A DNA stretch of 64,000 bases from Alteromonadaceae bacterium (GCA_023301705.1 JALZUE010000019.1:41600-105599); one strand, 5' to 3'; positions 27,081 to 37,327 are shown, counted from the first letter of the stretch. Translations and numbers: made by a program. The notes: generated by a model from the sequence alone, not told the origin.

Positions 27081-27776
27081 TTATTCTCCTGTTAATAAAA
27101 CATAACCAGCACCGCGAACTGTTTTCATTTTATCCTCTGGGCTATATTTATTAAGTTTTTTACGAATATTACTAACATGCATATCAATACTTCGATCATA
27201 TTGCATTAATTTACGTTCTAATACTTTTTCTGATATTTCTTCTTTTTTAACAATATTGCCATTGTTTTTTACCAAATAGGCGAGTATTTGAAATTCAGTA
27301 CCTGTTAATTCAATTAATTGCTCATGACAAGTGACTTCACGAGTAGCATAATTCATTGTTATCTGATTAATTGTTGTGTGATCTTTAGGTTCATCTTGCT
27401 GTTTTATAATATCGACTCTTCGTAGTATTGCGTTGATACGAGCAAGCAACTCACGATGTTTAAATGGTTTTGATAAATAATCATCAGCGCCCAGCTCTAG
27501 CCCTAATATCTTATCACTATCATCACCTTTAGCTGTTAGCATTAAAATAGGCGTTTCGTAATGCTCGCCTAACTTTTTTAAGACTGTAAAGCCATCCATT
27601 TTTGGCATCATGACGTCAAGTAAAATGAGGTCTATTTCACGCTTATACGCTTCTTCAATTCCGCTTTCACCATTATAACAAGCTGTTACATCAAAGCCTT
27701 CACTTGAAAGGTACTCAGTTAATAAACTGACTAATGTATGATCATCATCAATTAATAGTATTTTTTTACTTGTCAT
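27081..27776 (-). CDS. cpxR: CpxR-like response regulator
   Basis: A 231-residue OmpR/PhoB-type regulator. The receiver has the acidic trio DDD at residues 10-12, the phospho-acceptor Asp54 in LILLDVMMP and the conserved Lys in LSKPF. The winged-helix DNA-binding domain (about 130-228) ends with YDRSIDMHVSNIRKKL and VRGAGYVLL. It is first in the regulator-kinase-hydrolase operon and is divergent from a cpxP-like gene across a promoter region with a perfect GTAAA-N5-GTAAA box, the CpxR target. Autoregulation from that box is likely but inferred. Confidence 0.9.
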   Translation of the reverse strand: MTSKKILLIDDDHTLVSLLTEYLSSEGFDVTACYNGESGIEEAYKREIDLILLDVMMPKMDGFTVLKKLGEHYETPILMLTAKGDDSDKILGLELGADDYLSKPFKHRELLARINAILRRVDIIKQQDEPKDHTTINQITMNYATREVTCHEQLIELTGTEFQILAYLVKNNGNIVKKEEISEKVLERKLMQYDRSIDMHVSNIRKKLNKYSPEDKMKTVRGAGYVLLTGE

Positions 27777-27860
27777 TATTTCACCATGGTTCTGATGGTT
27801 ACGTATTCTATTTTCTTAGTTTAACTCAGATATGTTTTCATTTTAGGTAATATATTACTA

Positions 27861-27875
27861 TTTACACAGCTTTAC
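27861..27875 (-). promoter_or_regulatory. CpxR box between cpxR and cpxP-like genes
   Basis: Read on the minus strand the site is GTAAAGCTGTGTAAA, an exact GTAAA-N5-GTAAA direct repeat, the known CpxR consensus. It ends 6 nt before the -35 element of the cpxP-like gene, a position suited to activation. It is 85 nt upstream of the cpxR start and may serve both directions. Confidence 0.85.
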
Positions 27876-27881
27876 ATTCTA

Positions 27882-27911
27882 TTGACACATCTTTGCATTG
27901 CAGTGTTTATA
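27882..27911 (+). promoter_or_regulatory. Promoter of cpxP-like gene
   Basis: A consensus -35 TTGACA (27882-27887) and a -10 TTTATA (27906-27911) are separated by 18 nt. The CpxR box lies directly upstream. A TATACT at 27908 overlaps the -10 at a less favourable spacing of 20. Confidence 0.65.
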
Positions 27912-27970
27912 CTTTTTACCAGCTGATAAAACAGCGTAACGTAATAACTATTTACTCGAAGGAATTCATT

Positions 27971-28477
27971 ATGTCTAATTCAATACGATTTTTTAAACCT
28001 ATGGTAACATCAATTGCTGCGTTAGTTTTTGTTAGCTCAAGTCTTTTGACTGCTAGCATACAAGCAAATGAAAGTACTGAGGTTATTAGTGTTGTTAAGA
28101 AAGAAAAAGCTAAAAAACATCATAAGGCAGTAAGCTTTAAAAAATATATTAAGCGCTTAAACCTTACTGGAGAGCAAACTCAACAAGTAACTGAAATTCG
28201 AAAAAATACTAAAGCTGAATTTGATTTATATAAAAATGATATGAAATCATACAAAGAAGCGAAAAAAGTATTGTTACAAAGCGATACACTTGATGAAACT
28301 GCATTGAGTGATTTATACGCACAATATCAACCAACGTTCAGTGCTATTGAGCTAATAAAAACTAAGCGTATGTTTGCAATGAAGCAAATGCTAACGGATG
28401 AACAGTTTACAAAATTAAAGAAAATGATGAGTAATAGAGGTAAAAAAGGGAAACATAAAGCGAAGAAATTTGCTTAA
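27971..28477 (+). CDS. cpxP: CpxP/Spy-like periplasmic LTXXQ protein
   Basis: A 168-residue periplasmic protein. A signal peptide covers about residues 1-36 (hydrophobic core MVTSIAALVFVSSSLLTASI). Two LTxxQ-type motifs are visible, LTGEQ and LTDEQ, which define the CpxP/Spy family; the tail is very Lys-rich. I choose ATG 27971, with AAGGA 8 nt upstream, over a start 78 nt earlier that lacks a ribosome site and would overlap the promoter. In other bacteria CpxP binds misfolded envelope proteins and damps CpxA. The divergent CpxR box and kinase/regulator genes fit that role. Confidence 0.87.
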   Translation: MSNSIRFFKPMVTSIAALVFVSSSLLTASIQANESTEVISVVKKEKAKKHHKAVSFKKYIKRLNLTGEQTQQVTEIRKNTKAEFDLYKNDMKSYKEAKKVLLQSDTLDETALSDLYAQYQPTFSAIELIKTKRMFAMKQMLTDEQFTKLKKMMSNRGKKGKHKAKKFA

Positions 28478-28493
28478 TTATTACCTATTATTC

Positions 28494-30293
28494 TTAGTTT
28501 TTAAGATAAAAAGAAAATATTTTAGTCATGGAACTATTTATCGGCTGACCATTTTGTTCAGCTGGTAAAAATTTCCATTTTTTCAATGCACTTTTAATCG
28601 CGGGTTTAAAGTAGTGTGCTTTGCTTTTATTTTCTATTTGAATATTATTAATGTTACCAAGGGCATCAATAGCAAAATTAACTGTTAGGCTCATTTGAAT
28701 ATTTTTACGTTGAGCTTTAGTTGGGTATTTAGGCTGTATTATTGATAACACTTTAGCCGCTTGATACTTTTCTAAATCAATAGATTGCTTACTTTCCTGA
28801 TAAACTTTCTTCTGAATAGGACTAGAAAGTTGTTTTTGAATAGATGCTTTTTTAGTTATCTTTTTGGGGTTATTATAAGAAAAGCTTTCTATAGGATCTT
28901 TGTATTCATCCGGCTTTTTAAGTTCATCTAAAATTATACTTGATAATGCTTCAGTATCATCTGAGGTGTCACGGTTTTTGTCTTGATTTGTCTTTTCTGT
29001 TGTATTTGAAAAACTGTGGGCTGATTCTATAAATTGAGTTCTAGCAGTATTTATATAATCATCATCTGACTCTTTTTTCTCCTCACTAACTATCTCAGTG
29101 AATATCTTAACGGCTAAATCATATTGTAAAGAAATCGTTGATATTTGCGATTTAGTTGGTATTTCGTGAGAGGTTTTGGTGGGTGTACTTATTGACGGAA
29201 TTAATTTTTGGTAGTTATTAGCTATAAATACAGTACTAGATAAAACTGTACTATTAGGTTTAATACCTAAATTGTCTAAATGTCTCACTTGTGTTGAAGT
29301 AAATAAAAACATAATACACACGATAGATATTGCGGCTAACCATTTACTTTTATCATAACTAGTTAGGCAATGATGTTGAGTAACTAAGCGTAATACTCTT
29401 TGTTTTAAATCTCCACCTGAAGCGGCCATTGCCATTTGAGGAGTTGCATGGCGATGTTGATGACACAATGTCGCCGTATCTGTTAATGTATGTGCATATG
29501 CCAGAGCATCACCACAATACTTTACTGCAATATCATCACTACAATATTCACGTTCGATACGCATTTGTTTACTTACCCAAAATACTGCGGGGTGAAAAAA
29601 TAAAAATATTTCAACGATTGATTGTAATAAATTTGCTAAGTAATCGTAACGTTTAATATGTGCTAATTCATGTAGTAATAGCATTTCTAATTGCGCTGCT
29701 GTTAACCCGGTTAGCATGCTTGCGGGCAAAAGAACCACAGGTTTTAGCCAGCCAACAGCCATTGGTACATCAATATTAACAGAAATTAATAAGCTGACTC
29801 TTTGATTGATTTTTAATTGTGATACTAAATCGTTAAAACGTTTATATAACACTTCATCAGGAGCGATAACACCACGCTTAGGTAGTTGGTTAACATTAAT
29901 CATTTGATATAGCAGCTTAATTGACAAATAAGCGATTGCTATAGACCAAATTAATGTTAAATGAGGTAATAATGATAATATAGTGTGGTTTAAAGAGTCT
30001 TTTTCTGGAAGTATGGTTAAACCGAGAAGATGATTAGTCTGTATACCTGTAGCTTTATATAATACGCCACTCTCAGGTTGTTGTAATATAAAGAAGGTAA
30101 TAATGGGTAATAATAAATTTAACAACATCGCTATACTTGAACAAGCATAGCGAACTCTTGAATGTTGATTATCAATAACTTTTAATAGACAAGCTAATAT
30201 TAGTGCTACTGCTAACCCTTGCCATAGAAAGTGAAGCAAAGTAATCGCAATAGACGTAAATATTACAGGGTTTAAAAAAGTATCAAAAATCAA
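28494..30293 (-). CDS. M56 (BlaR1-like) metallopeptidase with C-terminal TonB domain
   Basis: A 599-residue membrane protease. Several membrane helices occupy about residues 12-130 and one near 313-330; the zinc motif HELAH (208-212) lies in the cytoplasmic loop, as in BlaR1/MecR1. The region 350-510 is a long, low-complexity periplasmic linker. The end (about 518-599) is a TonB C-terminal domain with IIQPKYPTKAQRKNIQ and ALKKWKFLPAEQNGQP. There is no penicillin-binding sensor domain. It lies 34 nt after a BlaI-type repressor, its probable cleavage target. What signal opens the switch is unknown; TonB-domain versions are widespread in Gammaproteobacteria. Confidence 0.87.
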   Translation of the reverse strand: MIFDTFLNPVIFTSIAITLLHFLWQGLAVALILACLLKVIDNQHSRVRYACSSIAMLLNLLLPIITFFILQQPESGVLYKATGIQTNHLLGLTILPEKDSLNHTILSLLPHLTLIWSIAIAYLSIKLLYQMINVNQLPKRGVIAPDEVLYKRFNDLVSQLKINQRVSLLISVNIDVPMAVGWLKPVVLLPASMLTGLTAAQLEMLLLHELAHIKRYDYLANLLQSIVEIFLFFHPAVFWVSKQMRIEREYCSDDIAVKYCGDALAYAHTLTDTATLCHQHRHATPQMAMAASGGDLKQRVLRLVTQHHCLTSYDKSKWLAAISIVCIMFLFTSTQVRHLDNLGIKPNSTVLSSTVFIANNYQKLIPSISTPTKTSHEIPTKSQISTISLQYDLAVKIFTEIVSEEKKESDDDYINTARTQFIESAHSFSNTTEKTNQDKNRDTSDDTEALSSIILDELKKPDEYKDPIESFSYNNPKKITKKASIQKQLSSPIQKKVYQESKQSIDLEKYQAAKVLSIIQPKYPTKAQRKNIQMSLTVNFAIDALGNINNIQIENKSKAHYFKPAIKSALKKWKFLPAEQNGQPINSSMTKIFSFYLKN

Positions 30294-30327
30294 AATACTA
30301 ACTCGTTAACTTAGTGTTGTTTTTATT

Positions 30328-30714
30328 CTATTTTTCTTGTTCTATTTTATTTAATAGCTGACGAATATCATTAATTTCTTGTTGGCTGGTTGATTCATTA
30401 ATTGCTTGCATGACAAGGTTAGATGTTGAACCACCAAAAGCTTTACTTGCTAGATCTTTCAGTAATGTGCTTTGTGTATGAGTTTGGCTATTTGCTGGCG
30501 TATAGACATGAGCGCGATTGGTTTCGTCACGAGTAACTAACGCTTTTTCATGCATTATCTGAAGAATTTTAAGTACAGTAGTATACCCTGTTGTTTGTTT
30601 TGTACTGACAGCTTCATGAATGTCACGAACTGTTGCTGGGCCAATTGACCATAAAATACTTAATAAGCTTAATTCAGCTTCTGTTGGTGTATTCTTTATT
30701 TTACTACGAGCCAT
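30328..30714 (-). CDS. BlaI/MecI/CopY family transcriptional repressor
   Basis: A 128-residue winged-helix repressor. PTEAELSLLSILWSIGPATV at residues 11-30 and YTTVLKILQIMHEKALVTRD near residue 44 match the BlaI/MecI DNA-binding domain; the C-terminal part forms the dimerisation helices where M56 proteases cut. It precedes the M56 gene on the same strand with a 34-nt gap, so it probably represses its own operon until proteolysis. No beta-lactamase gene is close, so the regulon is unknown. GAAAAC stands before the ATG as a weak ribosome site. Confidence 0.9.
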   Translation of the reverse strand: MARSKIKNTPTEAELSLLSILWSIGPATVRDIHEAVSTKQTTGYTTVLKILQIMHEKALVTRDETNRAHVYTPANSQTHTQSTLLKDLASKAFGGSTSNLVMQAINESTSQQEINDIRQLLNKIEQEK

Positions 30715-30994
30715 TTAGTTTTCCTGTTATAATTATATAGCGTGTAAAATCCTTTCTAAAAATTTCAATCCTACAACCGCATTGTAGAACATTGGTTAAT
30801 GACTAATCAACTGCGCGATATAGATTTATGGTTTTATAGAATTGTTATTATTGTTTTTATACTGTTTTATTTTAGTTAGTTTATTGATTAACAAGAAGTT
30901 ATTTTGACTTTAAAATAATTTAACTATAGGTGAGAAAATTTTCATTTATGGCTTTTGATGAGCGATTATTTACGTTGATTAGAATAATATAGTA

Positions 30995-31729
30995 TCAATT
31001 TTGATTTTGTATTGTTGTTATGTAGCCTTTGCTTTGAGCCGGAAAATCACTGAATATATAATCAACACCCCATGTTAAACATTGCTGAATATCAGTTAAT
31101 GAATTAACGGTATATACACCTACGTTTAAACCGCGTTGATGTGCATCGTCAATAAAAGCTTGGTTAACACAATCAAGTGCCAAGTTGATACCATACAATC
31201 TTAATGGTTTTGTGAGTTTTGCAAAGCCAATAGGGCAGCAGGCCAATAGTGCTGCAATCTTAATGTTCGGTAATTCTTTTTTTATCTTATCAATAATATA
31301 ATGATTAAAAGAAGAGATAATAAATTGCTTATAGGTAAATTTAGTCTTTTCTACCGATAGTTGTATTGCCTTGGCAATTAGTTGCACAACTTTATCAAGT
31401 TGGTGGTGTTCTAGATAGGCAGCTTTAATTTCAATATTAACATCACATTGACCATTAATGCAGGTGAGTGCTTGAGCCAAGGTTGTAATGAACTCACCTT
31501 GACCTGCTGGTAATTTAAGCAATTCTTCAATGGGTATGTTTTGTAACTTCTCAGGACGTTTAGCAACATTCAATACAAAGCTATCATGAGATAATATTAA
31601 TGTGTCACTTGGATGGTATTGAACATCAAGCTCAATACCATCACAGTTATCTGATAATGCTTTTTTAAAGGCGAGTAAGGTGTTTTCAGGGTATTCACCA
31701 CTTGAGCCTCTATGAGCAAAAACTTTCAT
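30995..31729 (-). CDS. Glycerophosphodiester phosphodiesterase
   Basis: A 244-residue GDPD (UgpQ-like) TIM-barrel enzyme that hydrolyses deacylated phospholipids to glycerol 3-phosphate and an alcohol. FAHRGSSGEYPENTL (residues 4-18) carries His6 and Arg7, and GIELDVQ near residue 36 with LSHD near 49 gives the metal-binding Glu, Asp and second His. VYTVNS and WGVDYIFSDFP close the barrel. No signal peptide is visible, so it is cytosolic. It lies 84 nt downstream of psd on the same strand, a sensible link to phospholipid turnover. Confidence 0.93.
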   Translation of the reverse strand: MKVFAHRGSSGEYPENTLLAFKKALSDNCDGIELDVQYHPSDTLILSHDSFVLNVAKRPEKLQNIPIEELLKLPAGQGEFITTLAQALTCINGQCDVNIEIKAAYLEHHQLDKVVQLIAKAIQLSVEKTKFTYKQFIISSFNHYIIDKIKKELPNIKIAALLACCPIGFAKLTKPLRLYGINLALDCVNQAFIDDAHQRGLNVGVYTVNSLTDIQQCLTWGVDYIFSDFPAQSKGYITTIQNQN

Positions 31730-31813
31730 CTTACATTACCTGCCATATCAACTATTGATTACTTTCAAGGTGGAATATAGTTAATTCAATATTCTTAATG
31801 GTTAATAATGACT

Positions 31814-32704
31814 TTATTGTTCATTATCGGTAATTATAGTTTTGTTAATATCTGCATAATGCTCACCTAAACGAGTGACAGTCTCAGGGCCTGCTTCCTG
31901 ATTAAACGTTATCATATTCGGAGCAAATGTTGATACGACTGTTGATCCTAGTTTAAAACGACCCATCTCATCACCTTTGTTAAAGGTAATTGCCGATTCA
32001 CCAGTGGTTGGGTATGTCCAACGAAATACATCTTTACCTGCTGGTGGTGTTATTGTACCTGCCCATGTTGTTTCTATACTAGCAACAATGGTCGCACCAA
32101 CTAATACCATAGCCAGTTCACCATGCGAGGTATTAAAAATACACACAACTCGTTCATTACGAGAAAACAAATTAGGAACGTTGTTCGCCGTTAATGGATT
32201 TACAGAAAAAAGCTCACCTGGAACATAAATCATCTCTTTTAATGTTGCAGCCATTGGCATATGAATTCGATGATAATCTTTAGGCGCTAAATAAATACAT
32301 GAAAAACTACCTCCTTGAAAAGGCTTTGCTGTAACTTCATCACCACCTAATAAAGATATTAAGCTGTAATTAAATCCTTTTGCTTGAATTAACTGACCAT
32401 CAACAATATCACCTTGCTGGCTAATCGCTCCATCTACAGGATAACAAAGTGTATTTTCATTTTTATCAATACTACGAGCATCATCTTCTAGTTCTCGTGT
32501 GAAAAAGTCATTAAAGGTGGAGAAGTCAGTTGCTTTTTTTAGTTTCGCTTCAGACATATTAATGTCATAAGCTTTGATAAACTGCGTTATACAAAGGGTA
32601 GTTAACCAGCCCGCTTCTGCTGCGGCTAATTTACCAACAAGTCGAGATAGCGCGTGTTTTGGCATTGCATACTGTAATGCTATTTTCAATTGATCAAAAG
32701 CCAC
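31814..32704 (-). CDS. psd: Phosphatidylserine decarboxylase proenzyme
   Basis: A 296-residue pyruvoyl-dependent enzyme that makes phosphatidylethanolamine from phosphatidylserine at the inner membrane. The self-cleavage motif LGST is at residues 252-255, so Ser254 becomes the pyruvoyl group and splits beta and alpha chains. YHRIHMP near residue 141 carries the conserved catalytic His, and PVDGAISQ near 88 is another family block. It is 68 nt downstream of rsgA; psd next to rsgA and orn is the E. coli order. Confidence 0.96.
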   Translation of the reverse strand: MAFDQLKIALQYAMPKHALSRLVGKLAAAEAGWLTTLCITQFIKAYDINMSEAKLKKATDFSTFNDFFTRELEDDARSIDKNENTLCYPVDGAISQQGDIVDGQLIQAKGFNYSLISLLGGDEVTAKPFQGGSFSCIYLAPKDYHRIHMPMAATLKEMIYVPGELFSVNPLTANNVPNLFSRNERVVCIFNTSHGELAMVLVGATIVASIETTWAGTITPPAGKDVFRWTYPTTGESAITFNKGDEMGRFKLGSTVVSTFAPNMITFNQEAGPETVTRLGEHYADINKTIITDNEQ

Positions 32705-32772
32705 GAATTTTCCTTAATAAATGCGTAATATGTTATTTTAATATACTGTCTTAATATATTGTTGATGAATAT

Positions 32773-33807
32773 TTACTGATTGAATCGCGTTGTTTGCAGA
32801 CTTTCATTGATACTTTCTAAAATGCGTTGAAAGCTTGCTAAACGCTCTTGTCGAATATTGCCTTTTTCAACAGCAGCAATTAAAGCACAACCAGGATCTG
32901 TTTTATGCTTACAGTCTCTAAATTTACAGGTACCTAAGTACTCACTAAATTCAATAAAACCCTCACTGACTTGTTCAGGCGTCATATGCCATAAACCAAA
33001 TTCACGTATACCTGGAGAATCAATTAAATGTCCACCGGTTTCAAAGTGATATAATCTGGCAACGGTTGTGGTGTGTTGACCTAAGCCTGAATTATCAGAC
33101 ACCATTTGGGTTTCTATTGCTAAATTAGGCATTAAACTATTGACCAATGTTGATTTTCCAACACCAGACTGGCCAACAAATATACTTGTTTTGTCTTTCA
33201 GTTGGGTCATTAATTCACTTTTTCCATTTGAATCAACGCTACTTGCGTAAATCACTTGGTAGCCAATTTCACGATAAATATTTAAGCTATTTTCAATTGA
33301 TAAACGGTTATCGTCATTGAGTAAATCGACTTTGTTCAAAACAATAATGGGGGTAATATCGGTTTGTTTTGAAGCAACAAGGTAACGATCGATAATATCG
33401 CTATTAAAAGCAGGTAATACCGAAGATATAATGAATATTTGATTAATATTGGCCGCAATAGGTTTTACCCCGTCGTAGACATCAGGGCGAGATAACATGC
33501 TTTCACGTTCATGAACAGCTTCTACAACGCCAGAAATTTTATTTTCAGTGGCTTTACCTTGGCGCCATATGACTTTATCGCCACAAACTAGGCTTGAGAT
33601 AGAGCGTCGAAGGTTACAACGAAAAATGTTACCTGTTTCACTTTCTACATCAGCATGCTGACCAAAGCGACTAATAACTATGCCTTGTTGAGCTTCTCCT
33701 AAATCACTATCTTGCCAACTCATTTGCTCTTGATTTTTTAGCTTTTTAGCTTGATTCGCTTTAATAGTACGAACCTGACTTTTAGTCAGTTTTTTTGATT
33801 TAGCCAC
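32773..33807 (-). CDS. rsgA: Small ribosomal subunit biogenesis GTPase RsgA
   Basis: A 344-residue circularly permuted GTPase that assists late 30S assembly. NKVD (G4) precedes [12 protein letters not shown] (G1), the permuted order, followed by DSPGIREFG (G3). The zinc finger appears as [14 protein letters not shown]. The N-terminal OB domain starts after a basic segment [20 protein letters not shown], which aligns with the start of E. coli RsgA. I therefore take GTG at 33807; an in-frame ATG at 33870 would add 21 unrelated residues, and neither start has a good ribosome site. It is divergent from orn. Confidence 0.93.
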   Translation of the reverse strand: MAKSKKLTKSQVRTIKANQAKKLKNQEQMSWQDSDLGEAQQGIVISRFGQHADVESETGNIFRCNLRRSISSLVCGDKVIWRQGKATENKISGVVEAVHERESMLSRPDVYDGVKPIAANINQIFIISSVLPAFNSDIIDRYLVASKQTDITPIIVLNKVDLLNDDNRLSIENSLNIYREIGYQVIYASSVDSNGKSELMTQLKDKTSIFVGQSGVGKSTLVNSLMPNLAIETQMVSDNSGLGQHTTTVARLYHFETGGHLIDSPGIREFGLWHMTPEQVSEGFIEFSEYLGTCKFRDCKHKTDPGCALIAAVEKGNIRQERLASFQRILESINESLQTTRFNQ

Positions 33808-34016
33808 AGTGTGTTGACTGCTTAGATACGTGTGTTGATAAGAATAAAAAGAGCATAAGCTAAGGTACATAAAACAATATGAGTGATAAAGGCCATTATA
33901 CGCAACACACCTAGAAATACTAGAATGCCTTCAAGTTGTTGTCACTCAATATATAATTGCCATGCTACACTATTGAAATATAAAGTAAGACAACAGACTA
34001 ACTCTTTAGGATTATT

Positions 34017-34562
34017 ATGACTATTAGCGATACAAATTTAATTTGGTTAGATTTAGAAATGACAGGCTTAGAGCCTGCAACTGATGTAATTATAGAAATT
34101 GCCTCAGTTATTACCGATAGTCAATTGAATATTTTGGCCGAAGGCCCTGTATTTGCTATACATCAACCTGATGATGTACTTGATAATATGAATGAGTGGT
34201 GCATAGAGCATCATGGTAAATCAGGTTTAACTAAACGTTGTAAAGAAAGTACGGTTACCCTTGAGCAAGCGACGGTTGAAACACTCGCATTTGTTTCACA
34301 GTATGTGCCTAAAGGTAAATCACCTATGTGTGGTAATTCTATTGGGCAAGATCGCCGTTTTATTAATAAATATATGCCAGACTTTGAAGACTACTTTCAT
34401 TATAGAAATCTAGATGTTAGTACAGTTAAAGAACTTGCTCGTCGTTGGAAGCCTGAAGTGTTAAATAAGGTTGTTAAAACAGGAGCACATTTAGCGCTTG
34501 ATGATATTTTAGAGTCAATAGAAGAGTTAAAGGTGTATCAAAAGCACTTTTTTCACTGTTAA
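34017..34562 (+). CDS. orn: Oligoribonuclease
   Basis: A 181-residue DEDDh 3'-5' exonuclease that degrades di- and short oligoribonucleotides, including pGpG from c-di-GMP turnover. [13 protein letters not shown] (residues 8-20) carries Asp12 and Glu14; [10 protein letters not shown] near residue 109 carries the third Asp, and [11 protein letters not shown] near residue 158 has the His and final Asp. AGGA precedes the ATG by about 6 nt. It is divergent from rsgA as in E. coli. It is essential in many Gammaproteobacteria. Confidence 0.97.
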   Translation: MTISDTNLIWLDLEMTGLEPATDVIIEIASVITDSQLNILAEGPVFAIHQPDDVLDNMNEWCIEHHGKSGLTKRCKESTVTLEQATVETLAFVSQYVPKGKSPMCGNSIGQDRRFINKYMPDFEDYFHYRNLDVSTVKELARRWKPEVLNKVVKTGAHLALDDILESIEELKVYQKHFFHC

Positions 34563-34655
34563 TTCGTTGAACATTAATATTATTAATCTGTTATTTCAAT
34601 TCATCTAAAAAATTAATAGGTATGTTGTATACATACCTTAATACTCGTAATAATT

Positions 34656-37310
34656 ATGACCATAAAAATAAAAGCACGTCAGCAGTTTTATTCGCTATAT
34701 TTAGCCTTTTTTCTTTTTGTTAGCTTATTGTTATTGAGTTTTTATTCCTTATTTACGCTGAAAGTTTATCAGCTCTCAGCGCAAGCAAGTCAAAGTGATT
34801 TAATTATAGAGTTATTGCCCCAAGACATTAATTTATTACTAACGAAGTTAGATATTGCAGCGTCTTACGCTAATTTTTATAACGGCTTGATTGTTTTAAT
34901 TACTATATATGTATTAATGCTAATCGCATTACTTTTTAGGTTAAATTTATGTTGGGAACAAACGTATATTTCTCATATTAATTTTGTACATCAGGGTATT
35001 GCACATTACCGAAAAAAAATTAAAGGGGAACTTACCTCTGATGACAATTTATCTGATTCGTCTCTTTATAATGAGCAACGAAACATAGCCGAATTTTTCG
35101 TTCAATTAGTGCCTCATACGAATGAAGCTACAGATAATGCAAATACTTGTAAAGAAGTCACTACCTTAAACGAACATCATAAATTAATTGATTTTCCGAA
35201 CAACGAGGTACTAGAAAACGTTCTTATTGAAAATAAGGCCGATCCCGTTGCACATGATCCTAATATTGCAGAATTAGAGCCATTGGCAAATAGCGCAGAT
35301 AGAATTTTATTATTGAATGAGTTAAAAAATAAAATCATTCGAATGATGTTACAAAATCAAGCCGAATATCTTACTCAAAAATTACCTGTTTTAAGTTCGT
35401 ATAATCAATTGAATCGCTTATTATCTTGGACTGAAAATTCACTATTAAAAGAAGAATTATCGAATAATGTAGCGAAAAACCAAACAACAACGGTTTGTCT
35501 ACAAACACAGGTATTAGCTTGTATTCATAATGTATCAACGCGGACGAACGCTCAAAAAATATCAGTGCAGTATTTTGATAAGCTCCCGTATTTATATACT
35601 ATTGACGTAGGTGTTGATTTACTGAACTCAGTTATTTGTCATACAGTCGATTTGATTATAATGAATCAGCGTAATGTTCATTTAATGTTAACGTTAAAAA
35701 TCGTTGAACAAGCACATGATAACTCTACAATACGTTATCAATTTAATATATTTAATGATAAAGAAACGCCTCGAATATCACCAATAGTTGAGGAATTACA
35801 TACTGAAAGTAAAAATACTGCTGTCAAAAGCCTGCAGCTATTGTTGAAATACTTTAATGCAGTAAACTTAAAAGTTGATAAAGAAGAAACTGGCTATACT
35901 GTTAGTTTTGATGTTCAACATAAAATAAGTGAGTATGTTAATAAAACAACATCATCATTAGTACTGAATACTATATACCTAACTGATTACACCGATGTAC
36001 GTGATACTGATAATATTTATACACAATCAATAGTACATGATGCACTTTCAATGATTAAAGGTGAGTTAATATTAACGAATGATATTGATAAAGCGCTACA
36101 ACATTTAAGTGCTACAGCACAAAAGTTACAAACAATAGAGCTTATTGTTGTACATACTATTAATATGTTTAATACTTTAACTAAATTTATTCATACCTTA
36201 CCTAAAGCGTTGCAGCCAACGGTACATTTATTACAAGATACATGTAAATATTTAACAGAAGTTTCTTCAGGTGTAACGCCACAGCTTTTAGCTCCATTTA
36301 ATAAGTATCAGTTTATTGATGATATTAAGGCATCGTTACAAAACACATCACAACCTAACAGTATTATAAGCATAAACACCATAGAGCAAGCTGGCTTTAT
36401 AACAATGCATAATAAGCAGCGTCACTCTATTTTTTTAGAAAGTAACATTGAAGTGCTTATTACGATTAGCACGGATCGTTGCGTTATTAAACTTTTACGG
36501 TTGATGGGCTTTAATATCACTATTACGGCAGGTAAAGAAGAAACCATACAACAATGGCAAACGGGTAAGTATTTATTGTTATTTTGTGATACTGAATTGT
36601 CACTCAGTGTTGACCTAGTGAACGGTAAGCAGGTCAAAAGAGCTATCTTCTCTTCAAATGAAGACTTTATTAATACGTGGCAAGTTGAATTAAAAGAACA
36701 CTCTAAGCCATGGGCGTTAGAGTATTTAGCGAAAAATTTTGATTTGTCTGATTTAAAAGAGCGCTTGTCGTACTGGTTAAAAACAAAAGAAGGTTTAAAA
36801 GATAAACCTGAATGTAAAGCTGAAGTAAAAAGTAAAACACAAGTTACAACCCACAATATATTAAAAGCGTCTGATCATTTAAGTCATCACATGAGCGAAG
36901 TTGCTGCAACTGATTCTCAAGATATTGTTGAGCATCAAAAAAATACTAATAATGGCTCTCAAATAGAGGTGTATTCAACTCAGACTTTACATATTTTTAA
37001 CATTGAAGATTTTACGAATAAACAATTATCACCTGAGTTTTCGATATTATTACTAGAAGAGTTTGAAGCAGAAAATAATCAATTATTTAACAGTATCAAC
37101 AATCTGCTTATTGAAAAAAGCTATATTGACGCTCTTGAACCATTACAAAAACTACTAAATAATGTGAGCACACTTTCAGCATCGAATTTAGTACATGCAA
37201 CCAAAGCATTGATTAACGCTATTGAGAATGAAAGCTATCAAAAGATTACACTTTTAACCGACAATTTAAACGAGCAAATTAGGTCGTTTTTAAAAGTAAT
37301 TGAACATTAA
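34656..37310 (+). CDS. Degenerate hybrid-histidine-kinase-like membrane protein
   Basis: An 884-residue protein of no firmly recognised family. Two membrane helices (about 12-32 and 72-93) enclose a short periplasmic loop. Beyond is a helical region (about 215-275) where a dimerisation domain would be but with no H-box, then a region (about 285-425) vaguely like a kinase ATPase domain without N or G boxes. Residues 588-700 look like a receiver domain: VLITISTD, LLRLMGFNITITAGKEE and KYLLLFCDTELS, where Asp645 aligns with the phospho-acceptor but the acidic pocket is lost. The C-terminus (about 785-884) is Hpt-like, QKLLNNVSTLSASNL, with Gln831 at the phospho-His place. It may be a catalytically dead BarA-type scaffold. 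It sits between orn and queG. Confidence 0.6.
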   Translation: MTIKIKARQQFYSLYLAFFLFVSLLLLSFYSLFTLKVYQLSAQASQSDLIIELLPQDINLLLTKLDIAASYANFYNGLIVLITIYVLMLIALLFRLNLCWEQTYISHINFVHQGIAHYRKKIKGELTSDDNLSDSSLYNEQRNIAEFFVQLVPHTNEATDNANTCKEVTTLNEHHKLIDFPNNEVLENVLIENKADPVAHDPNIAELEPLANSADRILLLNELKNKIIRMMLQNQAEYLTQKLPVLSSYNQLNRLLSWTENSLLKEELSNNVAKNQTTTVCLQTQVLACIHNVSTRTNAQKISVQYFDKLPYLYTIDVGVDLLNSVICHTVDLIIMNQRNVHLMLTLKIVEQAHDNSTIRYQFNIFNDKETPRISPIVEELHTESKNTAVKSLQLLLKYFNAVNLKVDKEETGYTVSFDVQHKISEYVNKTTSSLVLNTIYLTDYTDVRDTDNIYTQSIVHDALSMIKGELILTNDIDKALQHLSATAQKLQTIELIVVHTINMFNTLTKFIHTLPKALQPTVHLLQDTCKYLTEVSSGVTPQLLAPFNKYQFIDDIKASLQNTSQPNSIISINTIEQAGFITMHNKQRHSIFLESNIEVLITISTDRCVIKLLRLMGFNITITAGKEETIQQWQTGKYLLLFCDTELSLSVDLVNGKQVKRAIFSSNEDFINTWQVELKEHSKPWALEYLAKNFDLSDLKERLSYWLKTKEGLKDKPECKAEVKSKTQVTTHNILKASDHLSHHMSEVAATDSQDIVEHQKNTNNGSQIEVYSTQTLHIFNIEDFTNKQLSPEFSILLLEEFEAENNQLFNSINNLLIEKSYIDALEPLQKLLNNVSTLSASNLVHATKALINAIENESYQKITLLTDNLNEQIRSFLKVIEH

Positions 37311-37327
37311 TGAGATAAGTATAGATA

